From Toxorhynchites rutilus septentrionalis (lineage: Eukaryota > Arthropoda > Insecta > Diptera > Culicidae), in assembly GCF_029784135.1 (NCBI RefSeq), contig NC_073746.1, forward strand, positions 151,562,556 through 151,626,555: a DNA stretch of 64,000 nucleotides, read 5' to 3'. The notes beneath the pieces are model-generated. The model did no database searches and was not told where the DNA came from. It worked only from the letters and a program-made list of their open reading frames with translations. Numbering within the stretch: position 1 is the first letter of the stretch; each line of letters starts with the position of its first letter. Shown piece after piece: positions 41,312-51,490 of this stretch. The position numbers were made by a program, and so were the translations under genes.

Positions 41312-41756
41312 TTTAAAAATTATCGATGATGTGAAATTGAGATGTGATATTGTGGTAGCCTAAAAGGGTGTAGGTGGGGAAACAAACAGACATACAGTTT
41401 AGTGGTTTGCATATGATGTAAATATGATGTAGAGTTAGTTCCTTAAATGTGTTTCTTTTGGATGTAAACATGATCCCAATTCCATTGATCGATTCTCGCG
41501 CTACTCAAAAACGTCTGCCACATTCTGGATAATTCTCGTTCTTAGAAGCTCAAACGCCAGCTTAATAACCTTTGTAATCATCTGTGTTACAAGTCGTTAC
41601 AAGTCAGCGTATCCTAATGCCCCAAAATCGACATCCATTTAGCAGTTATTGACGAAATTGATTCAGCTATTGAGATTGATCTTCAAGAGCAGAAAATTTG
41701 CTATAAAAGACCCAAGGATAAGAGGCTGAACTTTTGGTCATTGCTGGCGACTAATA
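41312..41756. other. Downstream flank of the desaturase-like gene
   Basis: 3' UTR and spacer; no clear AATAAA is seen soon after the stop. The stretch ends at a TA that is the left target of DD37E copy C. Confidence 0.4.
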
Positions 41757-43052
41757 AAGGGTGTGTCACATCAAATTGCATCACGGAAAAAACGCTGTAG
41801 AAATTTAATTTTTATGAATTATATCTTCAGCTTTCGCTTATAATCAGATAAGAGTGTATAGATCACGTTGACCATGCTTCACTGTCAATTTTTCGTAAAT
41901 TTGGAAAAATGTCGTCGAACGAAAAAGAGCGTCGTGAATTAATCCTGTGCACTCATTTCGAGAATCCGGTGTTGTCACATCGGGACATCGGTAAGATGCT
42001 GGGAATCGTCCAATCCACGGTCAGCAGAGTACTAAAACGATACTTCAAGAACCTAACCATCGACCGGAAGGTGAAGAATGCCAAAAATGGATGCTCCGTC
42101 AGTGAAAAAGATCACAAGCGCGTAGTTAAGCAGTTTAGACGTGATCCGAGAAGTTCGGTCCGGGATGTCGTCAATAAGCTGAATTTGTCAAGTTCATTCG
42201 TCCAGCGGACCAAGCAGCGGGAGGGCCTGTGTACATACAAGGTTCAGAAGGCTCCTAACCGCGACGAAAGGCAAAACATGGTGGGGAAGACGCGAGCCCG
42301 GAAGCTGTACACCGAAATGCTGACGAAGCCGCATTGCCTGGTAATGGACGACGAAACCTACGTCAAAACGGACTTTCGTCAGCTGCCGGACCTGTTGTTC
42401 TTCTCCGCAGAGGACAAATTCAGCGTTCCGGAGGGGTTCGCAAGCAGAAACTATCCAAGTTTGCCAGAAAGTATATGGTGTGGCAAGCGATCTGCTCTTG
42501 GGGAAAGCGGAGCGCCCCCTTCGTGATGACCGGCACGGTAAACGGGCAGTTTACCTTAAGGAGTGCCTACAGAAGCGCTTACTACCACTATTGAAGCAGC
42601 ACGAGGGCCCGACCATCTTCTGGCCGGATCTCGCTTCGTGCCACTATTCAAAGGACGTGTTGGAGTGGTACGAAGCCAACGGGGTCACCTTCGTGCCAAA
42701 GGAAATGAACCCGCCCAACGCGCCGGAGCTTCGCCCAATAGAGAAATATTGGGCGATTATGGAGCAGGCCCTCCGGAAGAACCCAAAAGTTGTCAAATCG
42801 GAGGCGGACTTCAAGAGAAAATGGATTTCTGTTCAAAAAAAACTACAACCTGACGTTGTACAGAACCTTATGGACGGGGTAAAGAGGAAGGTGCGAGCAT
42901 ACGGGCTTGGGCTCGAAGTATGAATAAAAAGAAAATGCCAAAAGTTGTTTAATAGTTTTTATTTTACTGTCTAAAATTTTCGAAAGGATCGGTCTACTGG
43001 GCGAATTTCTACAGCGTTTTTTCCGTGATGCAATTTGATGTGACACACCCTT
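41757..43052 (+). mobile_element. DD37E Tc1/mariner-type transposon, copy C (1296 bp)
   Basis: Full length with inverted ends of about 49 bp ('aagggtgtgtcacatcaaat' at both), flanked by TA (41755-41756 and 43053-43054). It landed 445 bp after the stop of the desaturase-like gene, in the same orientation. This is the most complete of the three copies, with two small indels in the transposase. Confidence 0.9.
41909..42923 (+). pseudogene. DD37E transposase, copy C, with two one-base deletions
   Basis: Starts MSSNEKERRELIL at 41909, with two helix-turn-helix regions ('SHRDIGKMLGIVQSTVSRVL' and 'SSVRDVVNKLNLSSSFVQR') that bind the inverted repeats. The catalytic D is in 'CLVMDDETYVKTDF'. A one-base deletion at about 42434 (GGAGGGG where B has GGAGGAGA) shifts the frame, and another at about 42549 (gggcagttt against gggcaggttt) shifts it again. 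Then come 'FWPDLASCHYSKDVLEWYEA' and 'LRPIEKYWAIMEQ', with 37 residues between the second D and E. It ends at TGA 42921-42923. About 340 codons, as expected for this superfamily. Confidence 0.88.
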
Positions 43053-43054
43053 TA

Positions 43055-43696
43055 ATCCAAATGTCAAGTTGTAGTCTACCAACATTGACTGTTTCCACGA
43101 ATTATTTGAAAATAAATTTCATACGAAACCATAAAACAAAGTATAAACTAAAAGAAAAAAACATATATAAAACAAAAGAAAATAATTATCGGCTACAAAA
43201 TAATTGATAAGTAAAACGGTCTTATTATAGAAGATCGGAGAATGTTTGAAGAACTTGTGGTCTGGCGTCGTCGTGATGGTAAACGACGCCTCGACACCAG
43301 TCCCACCGAATGCACAAAAGATCTATCTTCGGATGATGTTCAGGCTTTGCAACAATTGAAGTTCTATTTACTTATTACTTATTGTGTATCCATGAAAATT
43401 CAAGGGTTTTCTAGTAAAAGTACATTTTCAACGCTCCCAAAACAATTTTTCACAAGAAATAATCCACAAAGTATACTATACAGCATCTTCGCAGAATTGC
43501 TACAAAAACCATCTGAACGGAATCGGTTATGTGGTGGTGGCGGAGGTGACACCAACCGCTCCGAAACCACTTTTTAGCTACAGTTTTCCTCAGAGGAACA
43601 CAGCTCTCACAGAAGTAAAATACTTTTTTCAAATCCGGCTTGAAATGTGCTTTTCTTTGACGCGTTTGAAAGAAACAATTGCAGAAAGGAAAAGGA
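43055..43696. other. Intergenic sequence, no gene recognised
   Basis: A 111-residue + strand frame at 43242-43577 (ending with a run of five glycines) has no recognised relatives; I consider it chance. The rest is AT-rich. Confidence 0.3.
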
Positions 43697-44145
43697 GGTC
43701 TTCGTAGCCTAATTGGTTGCGTGTCCGCTACTAAGCGAACAATCATGAGCTTATAACTCAGGGCTCTCAACCACGCAACAATCATCATGCGTCGGTAATC
43801 CCAGCCCCTTTCCGCTCACATTACGGACTGCTGCATCGGTAATTGGAACTATTAATAACACAACAATGGAAACCTCATAACGACAATCTCGCTGTGTCCA
43901 ACTGTGAACATTCGAACGATAGGAATATTCTTACGCCGAAAAAGGCGACATGTGTTGTGTATCGATAGAATTGGAATACTCCTACGCCTAAATGGCTACT
44001 GTGTAATAGATCAAAATGTGTATCGATAAGATAGGAATACCCTTACGCCTAAAAAATGGCTAATTTGTAATATACAACATCTGAAAAATGTACACGAGAA
44101 TTCGGCTCTGTTACAGCTGAATTGCTAAATGAGCCTAATAAAAAA
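43697..44145 (+). mobile_element. tRNA-related SINE-like element with internal repeats
   Basis: 'ggtcttcgtagcctaattgg' contains a Pol III A-box-like word (tagcctaattgg), and about 45 bases later a decayed B-box ('gagcttataactc') sits where a tRNA T-arm would be. The body holds three diverged units beginning 'ggaat(a/t)' then '(c/t)ttacgcc', at 43922, 43973 and 44034. It ends in 'gcctaataaaaaataaa' at about 44145. Target duplications were not found. Confidence 0.5.
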
Positions 44146-44629
44146 TAAAATAGATGGAATATAATAATCGATCGGAAAAATTCAACAAGTTCGAGCATAC
44201 TCCTGCTTGGATACTGCTCCTTATGTCGAATATTGTTAGTCTGCTTCAATCTACTTCTCGGTTAAAAAATAATTGCTCGCTTTTCGACTTGACTTTTTTT
44301 TTATTGAAGAGGATTTAAACTCATTCGCCCAAATGGATCGCCCATTTCTAAATTGATTGTTTCGAAGCGGGCTATTTGTAAGAGTGGTAGGAGAACCACA
44401 CAAGGGAGGGGCTTGCGACGCAATGTTTCACTTGTCTTCAGGCTTCCATTGTATCGAGCAAAACCACTGTATGTGACATCAGCATTAAGAAGGAATGTGG
44501 TCTGCTTGCTAGCTTGTGCGAGAGTGTGTTTGATTAGAGTGAGACCAATATTTATATTTATATGTTAGCTTCCACTTATTTTTCTCATCCCTCTTGGATT
44601 GCTATGCTCGTTTTCACAGTGGTATAGAT
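44146..44629. other. Intergenic sequence, no gene recognised
   Basis: No supported feature; the short frames are not protein-like. Confidence 0.3.
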
Positions 44630-44637
44630 GTATTCAA

Positions 44638-44896
44638 CAGTGGCGTCGAGTGAAACTTTTGCACCCGGGGCGGAAGAGTTGATTTGCACCCCCCTTTCGC
44701 CAGAAAAGTAGAAACATTTGCACCCAGGGAAGAGTCTGTGTCGCACCCGGGCCGGAAGAGTCGATTTGCACCCCCACCCCCTGTCAGAAATCATATTTAT
44801 CCAATTTCTTCATATAAATTCGATTCACTCTGCATCTCTAAAATCGTGCACCCGGGTGCGGTCCGTCCCCTCCGCACCCCTCAGTCGACGCCACTG
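44638..44896. mobile_element. hAT-type MITE (259 bp)
   Basis: Ends CAGTGGCGTCGA (44638) and inverted TCGACGCCACTG (to 44896) are perfect 12-bp inverted repeats in the CAG...CTG style of hAT elements. The flanks GTATTCAA (44630-44637) and GTATTCCA (44897-44904) are an 8-bp duplication with one mismatch. The interior is a short GC-rich tandem arrangement of 'tttgcaccc' words and 'cggaagagt(t/c)gattt'. No coding. Confidence 0.82.
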
Positions 44897-44904
44897 GTAT
44901 TCCA

Positions 44905-45374
44905 CACACGACGCCACAAAAAAAATTCAAACTGTTTTTCAATTTAAGGAGCACAAATTAGGCCAATTAAAAAGTGACGTTAAGTATACTTTATTCTAAG
45001 TATTCTACAATGTATGAATGTATCGTGTTGAAATTCCAACTGTTTGTGTTACAACGAAATAGAATCAGGGTGGTCTTATAGAAGTTGGACAGAGTGTAGC
45101 GCGTTTAGATAATGTTTGAGAATTTACGATTATAATTTTTTTTATCTAAAAGTATTAAAAATATTATTTTCTTCATTATCATTAATTTATATTACCTTAA
45201 CTGACTTTTTTTATCTTATCGAATATTCAAATTCCTACACTCTAAATAAACATATGGACAAATATTTCATACAATAGACAATAAAAGTCGTTGTAGGAAC
45301 CCCGCTGTACATACACACAAAACTAATTTTTGACACATGTTTTGACACCCTGATTTATTAAATTGAATGTGCTA
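44905..45374. other. Intergenic AT-rich sequence
   Basis: Nothing that can be supported beyond base composition. Confidence 0.3.
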
Positions 45375-46008
45375 TTCCCTCATACTGGTATATCAATTGT
45401 ATAATATGTATGCTATAACAATATGAGCAATATGAGCGAGCGAAACAATAGACACATTGCAAATAAGCACGCATCAAAACATTTCGCATAGTTTGTCAAA
45501 TACACGGCCCAGACCGAGAAGGATATAGATTCACGTTTATGCTCTCCCTTTTACTCTTACAAAACACTTTTCAACTTCATTTTATAATGAGATGTAATAT
45601 TAACACGCATTTATACAACAGCACCAGTGGTTTTTTGGATTCTTTTTGGGTACAATGTAAACCTGACGTTCAGTTTGAGAGAAAGAGATGTCTGTTCCCA
45701 TACATACAAACATTTTAAAGATTGTGAAAAATGAGCTTTTATTGGTTCATATCATCCTTCAGCGAAAAAGTATTTTATATATATATATATATATATATAG
45801 TATAATATTGCACCTGATTATAAAATGAAGTAGGGAAGTGTTTTCTAAGAGTAAAAAAGGAGCGCATGAAGGAGAACAATATCTATCTCGGTCTAGGCCG
45901 TGTATGTGGCACAGTATGCGGAAAGCTTATTTGTCTTTTGTTTCGTATTAATCTTATATTGCTGTACCATGTATATTATACAAATGCTTACCAGTATTTG
46001 TGAGTCAT
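45375..46008. mobile_element. Fold-back element with ~200-bp inverted arms and a (TA)n loop
   Basis: The left arm (about 45375-45604) and right arm (about 45803-46008) are inverted copies. Word pairs in order from the outside: 'catactggta', 'gtataatat(g/a)(t/c)atg', 'gaaaca', 'caaataagc', 'acacggcc(c/t)agaccgag(a)', 'ttttactctta', 'aaaacactt' and 'acttcattttataat'. A (TA) run sits at 45776-45799 next to the right arm. Non-coding. Superfamily unknown. Confidence 0.65.
45776..45799. repeat. (TA)n microsatellite, 24 bp
   Basis: A pure TA run inside the loop of the fold-back element at 45375-46008. Confidence 0.85.
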
Positions 46009-47269
46009 GACCTTTTCTGTTATGTTTTGTCTCATTTAATGTCATCGAGATGACTAAACATTAGCTAAAAATCAATTTTGGGTGTAGCCTTCCATTTTCC
46101 AATGTAGTTCAACACAGTATCGTAGAAGTTTTTCACAGGCTTCAAGAGATTCAGTCTTCTGTACTAAGTTTGAATCAACTAAACTATTAAAAACACTAAT
46201 GAAATCATCAGAAATAGCAGAAAATTCAGTGGCGAATGCATCGTCTTTTCCAACAAGGCAAGAAATGTTTGGAAGGCCACTAACTGATCTCTGGTAGATT
46301 AGGTAGAAATTTAACGCATGGGGTTTCAAATTAATCGTGCCCGACATTTCTGCTTTGGAAAAAAATAGGAGCGCAATCCGTCAAAAATACTCGTCTTGAT
46401 AAAAGATCCAAGATTCCACGATTTCTTTAATCATGTGTTACCATGCTCAAGCAATTCAGCATACTGTTTGCTGTTCAACTCATCAGTTGTGCATGAAAAT
46501 GTTTTAAAATGTTTCATCGCGAATTTCAGTGTCGAATGTCTAACATTCGATTTTATGTCGATGACAGCTGTGTAAAATTTCTGCGAATACATTAAGTAAA
46601 ATTTAAATCCTAATTCAAATTCGAAAAAAAACGGTGCTACAAATTTTTCCCTTCTTTTAACCGATTCGCTTATTCGTGAGTAATTCAAACCTGTATGACC
46701 TTATTGACGTAAACCGGATATGTTTCGTGAGAAGTGACTACCAAAACCAAATCCCATTATTCGACATAACGAACTTAATGCTGTGTCAAAACTAGCTCAT
46801 TGGTGGCCATTTCAAGGGTTTTGGTCAAATTAGGATAACTCGTACGGTCTCCGGATGATCTGCAGCACAAACTTTAGATCGAGATATAAGAAAGGTACGA
46901 TTACAACTTTAGATGGAGGCAATCATATTAGGTATCTCCAAATCCTAGAATTTATATGATTTATATGACCATAGTCAAAGCAATCAAACCAGATTTTTTT
47001 CAAAAATTCAAAATGATGTATTGCTTTCTATTAGGATGAAGAGGGCTCAAATGACATCCAGATTTGTGCCGAAGCCTATGAAAAACCATAGGTAGAGCTC
47101 CTGGTAGAAGGAAATTTGAATTTTTACAGCATTGAAAAATAATGACAAGTAAATGAATATTTTTTCTTTATACTCAAAAAAACTGTACAAGTTGAAAAAG
47201 AGACAGGACAATCAAAAAGGGTCGAAAAAACGGTACTGTCTCGTTTCAAATGGTGAGTATGGTCAGCCT
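46009..47269. other. Intergenic stretch with two uncertain minus-strand frames
   Basis: Minus-strand frames of 85 (46688-46431) and 91 residues (46347-46072) have normal-looking composition and lie in the same order, as two exons might. The second has a pattern ('CEKLLRYCVELHWKMEGY') faintly like insect odorant receptors, but this is too weak to name. No splice pair was demonstrated. Confidence 0.2.
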
Positions 47270-47410
47270 AAATCTTACTAGTCTTGCTAATGATATCCCA
47301 TGATCAACACGATCGAACGTGGCTTTAAGATCCGTATAGATAACATCGACTTTAACTCCAGAATTTATGCCACGTAAGCATGTAGAGAAACATTCAATTT
47401 AATAAAAACA
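47270..47410 (-). pseudogene. Small non-LTR reverse transcriptase fragment
   Basis: The minus-strand reading 'GVKVDVIYTDLKATFDRVDH' is the RT block with the first catalytic aspartate (usually 'YxDFxKAFDxVxH') of jockey-like elements. Only about 45 residues survive; the I-like fragment at 47465 begins just beyond. Confidence 0.55.
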
Positions 47411-47464
47411 ATGATTTGACGTGGTGCCCTGAATTTTAGTATATTGTATGAAATATTGAAATAT

Positions 47465-48475
47465 TGAACTTCTCATTGCTCGATTCCGGGGAACGAGAAA
47501 GCGGACTCGCTAGCTAAGGTGGGCGCTTCAGAAGGCACTTTCACATTCCTCGTCAGCACACACTCGTAAGTTGGCAGCGCATGTGGAAGATGAGTTCGGT
47601 CGTTGGTTACACACGATTATCCCTAAGGTCTTGATGAGTGCATGGTTCAAGGGGTTGAATGTAGGTCGTGATTTCATTCGCGTGATATCTCGGCTTATAT
47701 CAAATCACTACAACCTTAACGCGCATCTTTATCGCATTGGGCTCGCAGCAAACTATCTTTGTGATTGTGGCGATGGCTCCCACGACATCGAGCATGTTGT
47801 CTGGTCGTGTATCCGGTTCCATGCTGCCCGCTCTCAGGTTTCCAGAGCATTGAGGGCACTAGGCAGACAATCGGATATCCCCGTCCGGGATATCTTAGGT
47901 AGTCGTGATCCTGATCTTCTGCTTCATCTATACCTGTTCCTCAGAAACGACGATGTCAACGTTTGATGATGTTTCCTCCTTTGTATCCCTGTATCATATC
48001 CCTCCTATCCAATCGATAAACCTTTACTTAGTCGCGGCAATACATACACATACTCTTTACAGATACACAGGTCGAAGGTTGTGCAGGCCACTGATCATTC
48101 AACAAGAGCCAAAGGTTGTACAGCTCATGACAACTCTACACGAGCTGAAGATTGTACCGCCCAGTGACTATTCTACCCTGGATTCCTCGAGTCAAGAGAT
48201 ATGCACCACGATTGATATGAAGTACAGACTAGTGGGGCATCGCTGATTAATGATCAGTTGCACCCCAATAGGAAGTATCCCATGTCGGCCACACATACAT
48301 AGTACTGGAGACTGCAACATCCCAATTATGAGAATCTTTGTAATACTAACCTCGAGCCAACCGCGAGTAATCGGTTACATATTACTAACATAGTCGTAAG
48401 ACAAAAATTGTCAAAATATTGAACTACCGGCCCCGTCAGGCTTATGCCATATGTGCCTTAATAAGATATATATTT
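47465..48475 (+). mobile_element. I/LOA-like element copy 2, 5'-truncated to the last kilobase
   Basis: Begins inside the RNase H end ('SHCSIPGNEKADSLA', from about 47466) and runs through the C-terminal domain and 3' UTR to 'ccttaataagatatatattt' (48475), with high similarity to 29055-29326 plus 30628-31395. A short deletion follows 'gaaggcac' (about 47539) where copy 1 has more than 30 extra bases. It has no DD37E insertion, so it shows the empty site. Confidence 0.82.
47571..47966 (+). pseudogene. I/LOA-like ORF2 C-terminus
   Basis: 131 residues from an internal ATG, open to the natural stop TGA. It reads across the site of the copy-B insertion ('VISRLISNHYNLNAHLYRIG') and keeps an intact C-x-C-x8-H-x4-C finger ('LCDCGDGSHDIEHVVWSC'). 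This is the end of a truncated retroelement, not a stand-alone gene. Confidence 0.75.
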
Positions 48476-48822
48476 TGGAAAAAAAATTGAACTTTATCAC
48501 ATCGCTAGGAGTTTCATCAAGTGCAACAATAACTTGAGAACCCGATGCCACTGAATCTGTTGAATTTGACATTCAAAAATTGGACAGCGAGAACGACAGT
48601 AAATTCGTAGAGCTTGTGATTTTGTTTTGTTTTAGCTAATTGTAATTGTCAACTGAACTACGGCGACTTTGGGGGGAGGTCGACGAAGATGGATACAATT
48701 AGTAATAGCTTGATTCACCTTATTATTCAAGTAATCTACTGCGTCATCTATACAAATTGCGATTGAGATCGCCAATTTTACCAATCAATTTCAATAAGTC
48801 TCTCACACAATAACTTGTAGGT
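48476..48822. other. Short spacer, no gene recognised
   Basis: No supported feature. Confidence 0.3.
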
Positions 48823-49758
48823 GAAAAGCGGTTAAAATGAACACCCTAAGGAATATGCCCAATTACTGCGTCTACATGCTGCTACAATTTCCGTTCTTCG
48901 GAGAATATTATAGCTTAACTAGCTGTTGTTTAAGATATCAAACGGTTTTTATTATAAAAATAATAAATTTTCCATTAAAAGAAAATAAGATGTACAATCG
49001 AGCATTTTTTTTATCGTGCGGTTAAAATGATCACATGGTGATGTTAAAATGAACAATTACATATATCATGCTAAATGGGATAGATTTATGCGTTGTTCCT
49101 TGTCTAAATTTGTTTAAATCATTATTGAAAGAGTAGGTACATGTATGAATCAAGCTGAGGTTATTCACCTAGAGTAGGAATTAGAATTTTCACACACGTA
49201 CAAAAACGTAGTAAGAAACCCATAACGCTTCACATATTGAGGTTTGGTTTTGGTCGAGGTGGTATATTTTTTCAGGGTCAAAGCCACAAAAGGAACCCCT
49301 TGAAAAGCAATATTTGATGAGGTAGATCAGCATTGGAAAACATGACATTGTTGGTGGTTACCCAGTGGTGACTCATTTTGCCCAAAACAACAAAGTAATT
49401 TCGAATGCGAATAAATCACCGAAACCAAACAAAATATCTGTTTACCTCTCATTGAATATGTGAGCAGTTGTCCAAACTGATGATTTGTCGAAGATATCAG
49501 GTCGAATAATTTGAATTTCACGGGAAATTCCTTAAATACGAGACGCACAAAATTACATCAAAATGGCTAACGTGAGAGAAATTTCTGTTTTATTTTTTAC
49601 ATTTGACAGTTTCCTGCATAACAAGGTGTCTTGTACAGCTTCAGACGTTCTAAGAGTAGGATAATGAAGAAGTATCAATTTGTTTACAGTTAAATTATCG
49701 AAGTTTGAGCACTAGTTCATTTTACCAACCCTGTTCATTTTAATCTCATTTCCCCTAC
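48823..49758. mobile_element. MITE, ~935 bp (copy 2 of the family at 15055)
   Basis: The ends 'ggtgaaaagcggttaaaatg' (48823) and, inverted, 'ggggaaatgagattaaaatg' (to 49758) are imperfect inverted repeats, both followed by 'aaca'. The interior words 'gctaaatgggatagatttat', 'gtaggtacatgtatgaa', 'caaaaacgtagtaagaaac' and 'tcacctagagt' match copy 1 in order. The outer ends differ from copy 1 ('agtgggggca' there), so the two may be subfamilies. Confidence 0.65.
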
Positions 49759-49799
49759 CAATTTATCCATGTCGTGTGGTAGAACACAGCTGTGTACCA

Positions 49800-50290
49800 T
49801 TGTCTTGTGTATTTGGAGAGTGTCGGTTACTTATCAGATTTCAGTCGTACGGTAAGATCATTAGTGAACAGAAGGGATATCAGCGGACCGAGAACGATAC
49901 CTTGCCGTACTTCAGATGGAATACTATAGGTACGGGAACGGGCACTTCCCACCTTGACGAATGCTTCGAAGGCATTTGAAAAGTCCAAGTAGATAGCGCT
50001 TCCCTGGTGTCTTCTCTCCACGCTATTTGACAAAACGCTCATGTAGTTCAAAAAGTTATGAACAGTAGATCTATTTTTTACGAGTCTATGTTGACATCGG
50101 AAATCATCGGGCGAGCTGCATTGTACAGATTTTCCCTTGAAGGTTTTCAATGGTGTGAGCACTGCCGGGTTTGTGAATCGGAGTTATGGATACCGTCTTC
50201 TATACCTCAGAAAACGCTTACGCTTACGCAGAGAACGGTTGTAAATAAGGGTGATCTGAGTCACCAAGGCATCCACACAGCTCTTCAGAA
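49800..50290 (-). pseudogene. Jockey/CR1-like reverse transcriptase fragment
   Basis: On the minus strand: 'FLKSCVDALVTQITLIYNRS' (from 50290), decayed 'TPIHKPGSAHTIEN', then 'QHRLVKNRSTVHNFLNYMSV' and 'AIYLDFSNAFEAF' (first RT aspartate block). A deletion follows and it picks up at 'SARSRTYSIPSEVRQGIVLG'. The frame ends at 'RLKSDK' before the YADD block. Multiple frameshifts. Confidence 0.65.
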
Positions 50291-51259
50291 ATGACGGAGG
50301 GAGACGATATGCTTGCAGCATGCTTGTGTTTTTTCATGTTCCGAAATCAAGTTATTAACTTTTTAGACATTTTTGAACTGAAGATCCTCTAGAGAGACGT
50401 AATCAAACGAAAGAAATCGGCAAGGGGGAAATATGAATCAAATCAGTTTTGACAAAAAAAAAAAAAGGTTTTCTTCGACAATAGGCAGTTATGTTCCAGG
50501 ATAAACAGTTGATACGAATGATAATTAAAGACGTCATCTCATCAAAATCGCAACAACAACATAGATATTATTTATCACTGCATGCTGCATGTACCATGTT
50601 CTCTGCATTATGGTAATATGACTAGCACTGTGCTCGAGTTGTTCTTACCACGAGCAAAATTCATGTTTGTCGAAAAGCAGAACTAACGCATTGTGAGTCA
50701 TGTTCGTGTGATTTAAGCGATTTGACGTCCCTCGCGCACGGGGTAAACCCAATACGCACGTGCTAGCGAATTAAAATCGAAACCGGTTGACCAGTACAGT
50801 AGAACCCCGATTATCCGCGAGCGGATTACCCGCGCTGCGGCTTATTCATGAAAGCAAGTTTCATAGTGATGCTATGGACCTTCCTTAGATTTGTCAGTGA
50901 GTGGTAGGTTTTCGTCATTTTGTTTTGGTCATGGCATTCACATTATTTGCCCACTGGTGTACACGATCTTACAGATGGATAGTATAATGATTCCTGCATT
51001 CCTGCTTAAACACTGACATATGATATAATTTTCATATAGCATTGATGAAATGAAATTCACGAAAACAGAACCATATAAACTATGTGTTCATAAATCTAAA
51101 CCAGATTTGAAATCACAAAAACCGCAATTCACTTTTCACACCGAGTCTATAAATAACAAAACACCCGACTGTCTAAACTGCCGCAAGTGGTTTGAGGGTT
51201 TCTGGTTTCTTTTTTCAGATGTCAGTTGATTGAAGGTACCCTAACATGATTAGGGGATG
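50291..51259. other. Intergenic sequence, no gene recognised
   Basis: A Tigger-like end 'cagtagaaccccgattatcc' occurs at 50797-50816 but no inverted partner was seen. No gene. Confidence 0.35.
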
Positions 51260-51490
51260 TTAAAAAATTAAATATAGCCATGGTCATGGACACCGTTCCC
51301 GCAGAGCACTGATAAAAAACCCGCTCTTTTGGAGTCGAACACAAATGATCACAAGCAAGTGAAGTGTGAATGAACCGCGCCACAATATGACATAAATTTA
51401 CCGGGCTTGATGGAAATTTACATACGCCGATACCTTGAATGAAAGTTGTGGTCCACGCTCGGTTATTTTTTCAGGTGAGGTTTGTTGCGT
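51260..51490 (+). repeat. Diverged relative of the 57.9-kb duplicated sequence
   Basis: Words in order 'catggtcatgg', 'ttcccg', 'aaaaaacc', 'atgatcacaagc', 'gtgaatga', 'acaatatga' and 'cgccgataccttgaatga' correspond to 57890-58070 and its tandem copy at 58972-59152. It is a dispersed, non-coding repeat of unknown type. Confidence 0.5.

Noticed and set aside
43242..43577. 111-residue + strand frame with a Gly run
   Set aside because: No recognised domain or relative, no promoter or splice support; treated as chance.
50797..50816. Tigger/pogo-like end 'cagtagaaccccgattatcc'
   Set aside because: No inverted partner found, so no element can be delimited.
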